Source: Porticoccaceae bacterium
Lineage (GTDB): Bacteria; Pseudomonadota; Gammaproteobacteria; Pseudomonadales; Porticoccaceae
Direction: 5' to 3'
Length of the DNA stretch: 20,519 bases
Assembly: GCA_023228865.1 (NCBI GenBank)
Contig: JALOAH010000072.1
Span: forward strand, 1 to 20,519
A model generated the notes under the pieces. That model saw only the letters and a list, made by a program, of their open reading frames with translations. It was not told the DNA's origin and did no database searches. Numbering within the stretch: position 1 is the first letter of the stretch; every line of letters starts with the position of its first letter. A program made the translations under genes and the position numbers. Shown here piece by piece: positions 14,925-20,519 of the stretch.

Positions 14925-15516
14925 CATAGACTTCACTGTTAAGCTCCGGCCGAAAATTGAGGGTTTCATCAAGAAATTCCAGCAGCACGCGAAAGGTAAA
15001 CCCCCAGATACAAAAACCTTCAAACAATACGCAGGGGGCATCATAAAGACCGCCCGCAGAGGTGAGTTTGGTTCTGGTGTAATTTTCTTCATCCAACAGA
15101 TAGGACAGCGGCACCTGGAAAACCGCATCCAGCTCAGCCAGCTCTGGAACAAACTGCAAGCCCTCGGGAATAAATCCCACAAAGGGGGAGACACGCACGG
15201 AAAAGATGGTCACCTGGGGCTCAAGAGCAGCAATGACTTCCACCTGGGATCTGGGCAGGGCGATTTCCTCTTCGCTCTCCCGCAGTGCCGTGTCGAGCAG
15301 GCAGCTGTCGGCAGGCTCCCACATGCCGCCGGGAAATGCGACCTGCCCCTGGTGGCTGTTGAGGTGCGCCGCACGGCGAATAAAAACCACTTTTGGGTCG
15401 ACGCTGCGGGTCAGCGCCAGCAAAACAGCAGCTTCCCGCTGCTTGCCATCGGCCAGAGGGTGAATGGCATAGGGCGGACGATGCTGTAACTTATCCTTGA
15501 TCAAATCTAACAACAC
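14911..15516 (-). CDS. Nudix hydrolase, CoA pyrophosphatase-like (NudL/YeaB type)
   Basis: The product is 201 residues. It carries the signature of the CoA-pyrophosphatase subgroup, LNSHQGQVAFPGG (52-64), followed by the Nudix helix ALRESEEEIAL (77-87) in the same form as E. coli NudL (GGxxxxxDxxxxxxALREAEEEVAI). The following EVIAALEPQVTIFSVRVSPFVG matches the family's conserved loop. NudL proteins hydrolyse CoA and oxidised CoA to 4'-phosphopantetheine and 3',5'-ADP with Mn or Mg. Length fits the family (about 190-210). Probably transcribed with the DUF1289 gene after it, and divergent from the zinc-ribbon Nudix gene. Confidence 0.88.
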   Translation of the reverse strand: MLLDLIKDKLQHRPPYAIHPLADGKQREAAVLLALTRSVDPKVVFIRRAAHLNSHQGQVAFPGGMWEPADSCLLDTALRESEEEIALPRSQVEVIAALEPQVTIFSVRVSPFVGFIPEGLQFVPELAELDAVFQVPLSYLLDEENYTRTKLTSAGGLYDAPCVLFEGFCIWGFTFRVLLEFLDETLNFRPELNSEVYALKN

Positions 15517-15727
15517 TTTTTCTCTTCTGGTTAAAACTGTACTCTCAGACAGCGGATGCGGATAAAATTCCGTAAAAGGTTCCCATCAGAACCTTGTTGC
15601 CCCTATTATGCCGAAGAGCTCACAGAAACAGGCCGCTTTAAATACCCCCGAAAACAGCGCACTTGAAGCAAGTCGGCTCACGGCCTTTAGATAACAAACC
15701 TATAGCTTTAATGTAGAACAGATTGGT

Positions 15728-16282
15728 ATGAAATATTGCAGTCACTGCGCCGAAGAGCTGGTGTTCAACATTCCGCCGGGGGACAACCGGGAGCGGCATG
15801 TGTGCCCCGCCTGCAATGCCGTCCACTATCACAATCCGCGAATTATAACGGGTTGCATTCCAATTCACGAGAACAGGATTCTTCTCTGCAAGCGCGCCAT
15901 CGAACCCCGCAGTGGCTACTGGACACTGCCGGCGGGTTTTCTTGAAAATGGCGAGACCATCGCCGAAGGAGCTGCCAGGGAAACCCGGGAAGAAGCCTGT
16001 GCGAGCGTAACCCTCAAAGAGCTCTACGGGGTTTTCGATGTTCCTCACATTGGCCAGGTGCACATGTTCTACCGCGCCACATTGAACGATCTGAACTTTC
16101 AACCGGGAGCAGAATCCCTGGAAACCCGCCTGTTTCGCGAAGCTGAAATCCCCTGGGACAGGCTCGCCTTTCCGGTGATTCGCATCATCCTTGAACATTA
16201 TTTTGAAAACAGCAAAACCGGGCAGTTTACGATGAAAACAGCCAGAGTCGACCGCAGCCCACCACGAAGCCGTTCCCTATGA
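15728..16282 (+). CDS. Zinc-ribbon Nudix hydrolase
   Basis: The product is 184 residues. An N-terminal zinc ribbon (Cys4, Cys7, Cys26, Cys29) precedes a Nudix domain with the box G70-x5-E76-x7-R84-E85-x2-E88-E89 (GFLENGETIAEGAARETREEA). The usual Gly after EE-x is Cys91 here, a variation seen in related subgroups. PRIITGCIPI and SGYWTLPAGF are typical of ADP-ribose/NADH-type Nudix enzymes with a ribbon, but the substrate cannot be read from sequence. The ATG of the AbgT transporter overlaps its stop by 4 bases (ATGA), so the two are translationally coupled. The 211 bases upstream are a divergent promoter region shared with the other Nudix gene. Confidence 0.88.
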   Translation: MKYCSHCAEELVFNIPPGDNRERHVCPACNAVHYHNPRIITGCIPIHENRILLCKRAIEPRSGYWTLPAGFLENGETIAEGAARETREEACASVTLKELYGVFDVPHIGQVHMFYRATLNDLNFQPGAESLETRLFREAEIPWDRLAFPVIRIILEHYFENSKTGQFTMKTARVDRSPPRSRSL

Positions 16283-17781
16283 ACCTGAGCCTGTCACAAA
16301 GATTTCTCAACCGCGTTGAACACCTCGGCAATCGCCTGCCCCACCCCAGCCTGCTGTTCGTTTTCCTCTGCGCATTGATTCCATTGCTGTCGGCACTGTT
16401 TGCTTTCTGGGAGGTCAGCGCCGTCCACCCGGTGACAGGGGAAGTGATCCCGGTCACCAATCTGATCAGTGTTGAAGGTCTTCACCTCGTCCTTGAGCGC
16501 ACCGTCACCAACTTCACCCAGTTCGCCCCTGTGGGCACCGTTCTTGTCGCCATCATGGGCATAGGCATTGCGGAACACAGCGGTCTTATCGGCGCGCTGC
16601 TGAAGGCCACGGTGCTCCGGGCGCCACAAAAATTACTCACCTTTATCATCGTACTGTCGGGCGTGCTCTCCAGCATTGCCGCCGACAGCGGTTATGTGGT
16701 GTTAATCCCACTGGCGGGAATCATCTTCCACGCCGTCGGCCGCAGTCCCATCGCGGGCATTGCCGCCGCTTTTGCCGGGGTCTCCGGCGGCTTTAGCGCC
16801 AATCTGCTTATCGGCCCGCTGGATGCCATCCTCGCGGGACTTTCCACCGAAGCGGCGGCGCTGGTGGACAACAGCTATAGCGTCAACGCCGCAGGCAATT
16901 ATTACTTCATTATCGCTTCCACTTTTTTAGTCGCCGCTGTCGGCACCTGGGTCACGGAAAAAATTATCCTGCCCCGCATAACAGACACCGAAACCCCAGC
17001 CCTGGTGCCGGAACCACTGTCCTCCAGAGAAAAAGGCGCCCTCAAAGCCGTTGGCGTTTTTAGCCTTGTTTTTGTCATATTGCTGTTATGGGGGCTGCTG
17101 CCCGCAGACGGTATTCTGCGCAACCCCCACAACGGCGATATTCTCGACTCGCCGTTTATTGCCGGTATTGTCACTCTTATCGCTGTCTATGGCGGCATTT
17201 GCGGTTGCATTTATGGCCGTTTCAGCGGCAACTACACCAGCGCATCCCAGCCCATCGAGGGCATGGAATCGAGCATGGCGACCATGGCCAGCTACCTGGT
17301 ACTGATGTTTTTTGCCGCCCAGTTCATTAATTATTTTGCCTGGAGCCAGCTCGGCATTATCTGCGCCATCAAGGGCGCCGCGCTGTTGCAGGCGATCAAC
17401 CCCGGCACCGTCACCCTGCTGATTTGTTTTGTCGTTTTTGCGGCGCTTATCAATCTGTTGATTGGCAGCGCCTCGGCCAAATGGGCGCTGCTGGCACCGG
17501 TGTTTGTCCCCATGCTGATGCTGTCCGGCATTTCCCCGGAGGCCGCCCAAATAGCCTACCGTATCGGCGACAGTACCACCAACATCATCACACCGCTGAT
17601 GCCCTATTTTGGCGTGGTTGTCGCCTTTGCCCAAAAACACGACAAAAACGTCGGCATCGGCACCATTATCGCCACCATGCTGCCCTACAGTATTGCCCTG
17701 CTGGTGGCCTGGTCACTATTGCTGGCGCTGTGGGTAGGCTTTGATCTGCCCCTGGGGCCTGGAGCGGAAATCTATTTGTGA
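16279..17781 (+). CDS. AbgT-family transporter
   Basis: The product is 500 residues with about eleven hydrophobic segments. Family marks are the N-terminal RFLNRVEHLGNRLPHPSLLF, SGLIGALLKATVLRAP, SSIAADSGYVVLIPLAGI, AAFAGVSGGFSANLLIGPLD, and the second-half repeat with NLLIGSASAKWALLAPVFVPM and RIGDSTTNIITPLMPYFG. AbgT proteins were first described as importers of p-aminobenzoyl-glutamate; relatives such as MtrF and YdaH export sulfonamides and depend on the proton gradient. Length is normal (about 500-530). The start overlaps the zinc-ribbon Nudix stop by 4 bases, forming a two-gene unit. Confidence 0.92.
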   Translation: MNLSLSQRFLNRVEHLGNRLPHPSLLFVFLCALIPLLSALFAFWEVSAVHPVTGEVIPVTNLISVEGLHLVLERTVTNFTQFAPVGTVLVAIMGIGIAEHSGLIGALLKATVLRAPQKLLTFIIVLSGVLSSIAADSGYVVLIPLAGIIFHAVGRSPIAGIAAAFAGVSGGFSANLLIGPLDAILAGLSTEAAALVDNSYSVNAAGNYYFIIASTFLVAAVGTWVTEKIILPRITDTETPALVPEPLSSREKGALKAVGVFSLVFVILLLWGLLPADGILRNPHNGDILDSPFIAGIVTLIAVYGGICGCIYGRFSGNYTSASQPIEGMESSMATMASYLVLMFFAAQFINYFAWSQLGIICAIKGAALLQAINPGTVTLLICFVVFAALINLLIGSASAKWALLAPVFVPMLMLSGISPEAAQIAYRIGDSTTNIITPLMPYFGVVVAFAQKHDKNVGIGTIIATMLPYSIALLVAWSLLLALWVGFDLPLGPGAEIYL

Positions 17782-17979
17782 TTGCCTGCAGCATCCCCAT
17801 CGTCCCGGCCGCCAACTTGCCGATCGGGCACAGCCAGACGGCTGGTCAGTCACCGCCGGACAGGGCTGTTGTCCCGCGGGTTGTGCCGACCAATTGCCAG
17901 TCATCAGTTCCATTTTGACGAAATTACCAGCATCATTGCCACTCCCGTCAGCATCCATAAAGCGGATACTCCCAAGCGT

Positions 17980-19851
17980 ATGACCATGCGTTACCTGCCC
18001 AAATTATTATTGGTGTTAAGCCTGTGCTGCTGCAGATTTTCCCTCGCCGAACAACTGACGCTGCCCATCGCCCTCGACTACGGGGTTGTCCGCCAGGCAC
18101 TGGCGCAACAATTATTTACCGGCGACAACGCCAGCGTGCTGATTTATTCCGACAGTCTCGGCTGTAATAGTCTGTCCCTGGCCAATCCCAGGGTTGTGGA
18201 TGGTGGCGACGGCCTGATCGGTGTGCTGAGCAGTGTGTCTGCGCAAATGGGAACCCCTGTGGGCGGCCGCTGCCTGATGCCCATGGGCTGGCAGGGGGAT
18301 ATCGAAACCCTGCAACAGGTTTTTGTCACCGACAACGGCCAGGCCATTGGTTTCAGGATTGTCGATTCCAGTGTGATTGCAAGTGGTGAAAACGCCAGCC
18401 AGATACCCGAAGTTCTGTGGCGCTGGGTCAAATCCTATATCCACCCCCAGCTGTCGGCAGTAACCATCAATATGGGATCGGCGCTCGGTAGTCTCCAGCA
18501 ATTGCTGTCCGGCGCTGTGGAATCATCGCCAACCACAGCCCCGGCGCTATCGACCCTGGGGCTACAAAACGTCAGTGCGAAAGACGGCAAACTCAGCATA
18601 AACCTGGGTCTCGATGTTCCCCAGGCGCCGCACAGCTGGCTCCCCGAAGACAGCACAGCCCTGAGTGCCGAGGAACTTGCCCAATGGAATGCCGCCTGGC
18701 AGGCCTGGGATGGGTTCGCCACCTGGATGATCAAAACCGTTGCCGCCCCCGCCGATCAGGAGCTTGCCCGCCATTTAGGCGAAATTCTCCTGGAGTCCCG
18801 TTACGACCTCTACGAAGCCCTCTCCAGCGATGACAAAAGTCGCGATCCGGTGCGGGATCTGTTTGCCAAAACCTGGGAGCGCCTGGCACCGCTGCTACGG
18901 GAAAATCAGCTCGCCATTCCCGGCGGCGAAGCTCTGCAATTTGCCACATTTATCACCGCCGCCGATGCTCTTCAGACACTGGACAGCGCCGCACCGCACC
19001 TGGGATTGCGTTTCGACAGCGACACTTTTCGCAGCCTCGCGCGCCTGATACTGCCAACGGTGACCGATGCGGATCTGAGCTACACCACGGAAGTCGATCC
19101 GGAGCTGCGCCAATTACTGGGTTTTGACCCCAGCCTCGAAGAGGAAAAATCCCCCGATGAAACCCTCGAAGAGAAGTTGAAGGATCTCCTGGAAACGGAG
19201 GGCGAGGAGTTACTGCTCCCTTTTGTGTGGCTGGTGCCGCGGGCGATGGCCGCCGATGTCGACCCCAGGCTGATCAAAAAACTCACCGACTGGGTACCGA
19301 CCAACACGGAGCTGGACGACTACCTTGATGCCGTCAATCGCATCTTTGACGAAATCGCCCGCGCCGAGCGCGAGAAAGGCAAGGTTCCTGCACAGTTTTA
19401 CCGGGTTTATGAGTCCCTGCTCATGGCGACCGCCTGGCAGGAATCGTGCTGGCGCCAATACGTTGACAAAGGCGGTAAGGTTCAACCGATTCTGTCATCG
19501 GCGGGTTCTGTGGGCATGATGCAGGTAAATCAACACGTCTGGCGGGGCATCTACAACCCGGTGCCCCTTCACAACAATATTGCCTACAACGCCCGCGCTG
19601 GCAATGAAATTCTGGTGCACTATCTGGTGGATTACGCCATCAAGAAAAAAGAGCACCAGATCACCGGCAATCCCGATAATCTGGCTCGCGCCGCCTATGC
19701 GGTTTACAACGGCGGCCCGCGGCACTTGAGCAGATATCGCGATCCGAACAACCGCAAATCCCTGCAGCAAATCGACGCGGCTTTCTGGAAAAAATACCAG
19801 GCCATCGCCAAAAATGGCCGCAGCGCAGTTAAGCAATGTTATGGCAGTTGA
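17980..19851 (+). CDS. Secreted SLT-type lytic transglycosylase with large unrecognised N-terminal part
   Basis: The product is 623 residues from ATG 17980 (ATG 17986 is equally possible); the frame extends upstream to 17782, but only these starts give a signal peptide (MRYLPKLLLVLSLCCCRFSLA|EQ). Residues about 25-460 show no domain I recognise, with an acidic, charged stretch near 385-405 (PSLEEEKSPDETLEEKLKDL). The C-terminal part is an SLT lysozyme-like domain: catalytic Glu488 in ATAWQESCW, then GSVGMMQVNQHVW (509-521), NIAYNARAGNEIL, and ARAAYAVYNGGPRH. Lytic transglycosylases cleave peptidoglycan to 1,6-anhydromuramic products. There is 198 bases of non-coding DNA after the AbgT gene, so it probably has its own promoter. 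Confidence 0.85.
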   Translation: MTMRYLPKLLLVLSLCCCRFSLAEQLTLPIALDYGVVRQALAQQLFTGDNASVLIYSDSLGCNSLSLANPRVVDGGDGLIGVLSSVSAQMGTPVGGRCLMPMGWQGDIETLQQVFVTDNGQAIGFRIVDSSVIASGENASQIPEVLWRWVKSYIHPQLSAVTINMGSALGSLQQLLSGAVESSPTTAPALSTLGLQNVSAKDGKLSINLGLDVPQAPHSWLPEDSTALSAEELAQWNAAWQAWDGFATWMIKTVAAPADQELARHLGEILLESRYDLYEALSSDDKSRDPVRDLFAKTWERLAPLLRENQLAIPGGEALQFATFITAADALQTLDSAAPHLGLRFDSDTFRSLARLILPTVTDADLSYTTEVDPELRQLLGFDPSLEEEKSPDETLEEKLKDLLETEGEELLLPFVWLVPRAMAADVDPRLIKKLTDWVPTNTELDDYLDAVNRIFDEIARAEREKGKVPAQFYRVYESLLMATAWQESCWRQYVDKGGKVQPILSSAGSVGMMQVNQHVWRGIYNPVPLHNNIAYNARAGNEILVHYLVDYAIKKKEHQITGNPDNLARAAYAVYNGGPRHLSRYRDPNNRKSLQQIDAAFWKKYQAIAKNGRSAVKQCYGS

Positions 19852-19971
19852 ACGCAAAACAGCGTCGCAACTTTGGCCGTTTGACCGGTTACAGGCAGTT
19901 GTGGAATTTTCCCCGACAGCCCTGTGGCCTGATGATTTTTGTGGCAGTTTTTAATTGCCTTTTCCCCTGAA

Positions 19972-19999
19972 TTACCTGACCATGGTAAAACTCTATACA
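19972..19999 (+). promoter_or_regulatory. Possible promoter of the ferritin-like gene
   Basis: TTACCT (19972-19977), 16-base spacer, TATACA (19994-19999), followed by a T-rich leader and TAAGGAG before the ATG at 20056. Hexamer matches are partial and no Fur-like box was recognised. Confidence 0.3.
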
Positions 20000-20055
20000 G
20001 CCACAACTTTGCCCAGAGGGTCTTTTTTTTTAAACCTTATTAAGGAGAAGCAGTA

Positions 20056-20343
20056 ATGTCTAACGAAGGTTATCACGAGCCCGTCGCCGAGCTGAGCGAT
20101 GAAACTCGCGACATGCACAAAGCCATTGTCTCGCTAATGGAAGAGCTGGAGGCCGTCGACTGGTACAACCAGCGGGTGGACACCTGCAAGGACGCCGATC
20201 TCAAAGCCATTCTGATTCACAATCGGGATGAAGAAAAAGAACACGCCGCCATGGTGCTGGAATGGATTCGCCGCAAAGATCCCACCTTTGACAAGGAACT
20301 CAAAGACTATTTATTTACCGACAAATCCATAGCCCACAAATAG
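20056..20343 (+). CDS. EncFtn-type (encapsulated ferritin-like) protein, short form without targeting tail
   Basis: The product is 95 residues, preceded by a strong TAAGGAG at 8 bases. It matches the encapsulated ferritin family: HEPVAELSDETRDMHKAIVS, MEELEAVDWYNQRVD, then LIHNRDEEKEHAAMVLEWIRR. Glu30, Glu60 and His63 align with the ferroxidase residues described for the Rhodospirillum rubrum protein (E32, E62, H65). These proteins form annular decamers that oxidise iron at subunit interfaces inside encapsulin shells. Known members continue about 30-40 residues past ...YLFTE and end in an LGIGSLR-type peptide that docks them to the shell. This one stops at FTDKSIAHK, and the next gene is a DUF2177 protein rather than an encapsulin. 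It may be free in the cytosol or work with a shell encoded elsewhere. Confidence 0.88.
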   Translation: MSNEGYHEPVAELSDETRDMHKAIVSLMEELEAVDWYNQRVDTCKDADLKAILIHNRDEEKEHAAMVLEWIRRKDPTFDKELKDYLFTDKSIAHK

Positions 20344-20366
20344 CAACCGCGAAACCTGCCCCGGCC

Positions 20367-20519
20367 ATGCGTGTTCCTCCCCTGCTCGTTACCTATCCAG
20401 TGGCTCTGGCAATCTTTTTTGCCATTGACATGGTTTGGCTGGGCTGGTTGTCCGGTGATTTATATGAGCGTCATATCGGCCACCTGCTGGGGCCTGTCAA
20501 TTGGCTTGCCGCTCTGGCC
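20367..20519 (+). CDS. DUF2177 family membrane protein, 3' end outside window
   Basis: Fifty-one codons are open from ATG 20367 to the edge. The sequence MRVPPLLVTYPVALAIFFAI, with DMVWLGWLSGDLYERHIGHLL after it, matches the N-terminus of DUF2177 inner-membrane proteins (a transmembrane helix ending in a D-x-x-WLG motif, then a short loop with YxxxIGHLL). Function of this family is unknown. Only 23 bases separate it from the ferritin-like stop, so the two are probably co-transcribed. No strong ribosome binding site is seen. Confidence 0.75.
   Translation, partial: MRVPPLLVTYPVALAIFFAIDMVWLGWLSGDLYERHIGHLLGPVNWLAALA

Noticed and set aside
17782..17979. N-terminal extension of the transglycosylase frame
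   Set aside because: Starting at 17782 would bury the signal peptide 66 residues inside the protein; the extension is Arg/Pro/Ser-rich and looks like untranslated GC-rich DNA.
19941..19960. GGCA/TGCC hairpin after the transglycosylase as a terminator
   Set aside because: Only a four-base stem with no T-run after it; too weak to call.
1..20519. CRISPR arrays, tRNA or rRNA genes, transposases or integrases
   Set aside because: No regularly spaced repeats, no cloverleaf or rRNA signature, and no transposase or integrase motifs were seen on either strand.

Overview
The window looks like chromosome from a gammaproteobacterium, probably a marine or free-living lineage near Cellvibrionales or Pseudomonas-like groups (inference only; no rRNA is present). 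The basis is the order rpsP-rimM-trmD-rplS next to ffh, with a divergent ypjD-corB block as in E. coli and Pseudomonas, plus dsbC, REP-like palindromes and moderate GC content.

Region 1 (1-5928, all minus strand) is an accessory locus. In transcription order it holds: a remnant of a calcium-binding core module (C); a small lipoprotein; gene B, which has its own N-terminal domain fused to the same core but lacks RTX repeats; a four-helix membrane protein; a small frameshifted ORF; a 69-residue membrane peptide; and gene A, a long RTX protein that leaves the window at base 1. Genes A and B share a nearly identical core of about 190 residues, and C keeps its last third, but the N-terminal domains of A and B are unrelated. 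The small genes are AT-rich, spaced by 1-14 bases or overlapping, and mostly carry their ribosome binding sites inside the preceding gene. This resembles a polymorphic secreted-effector locus in which the N-terminal part varies and the C-terminal RTX part is constant, as a type I secretion substrate would require. That reading is inference and is the main finding.

Region 2 (5929-7301) has dsbC flanked by gene-poor DNA with several palindromes (an ATTCC/GGAAT repeat, a 17-bp-arm REP-like element) and the terminator of the ribosomal operon.

Region 3 (7302-11195, minus strand) is core translation and secretion: rplS, trmD, rimM, rpsP, and separately ffh (SRP54). Candidate promoters lie upstream of rpsP and ffh, and paired hairpins lie in the trmD-rplS gap.

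Region 4 (11342-16282) has ypjD, a lipoprotein glutaminyl-peptide cyclotransferase and corB on the plus strand; a DUF1289 protein and a CoA-pyrophosphatase-like Nudix protein on the minus strand; then a zinc-ribbon Nudix hydrolase on the plus strand.

Region 5 (16279-20519, plus strand) has an AbgT-family transporter overlapping the Nudix gene, a secreted SLT lytic transglycosylase with a large unrecognised N-terminal part, a short encapsulated-ferritin-like protein that lacks the usual encapsulin-targeting tail and has no shell gene next to it, and the start of a DUF2177 membrane protein running off the window.
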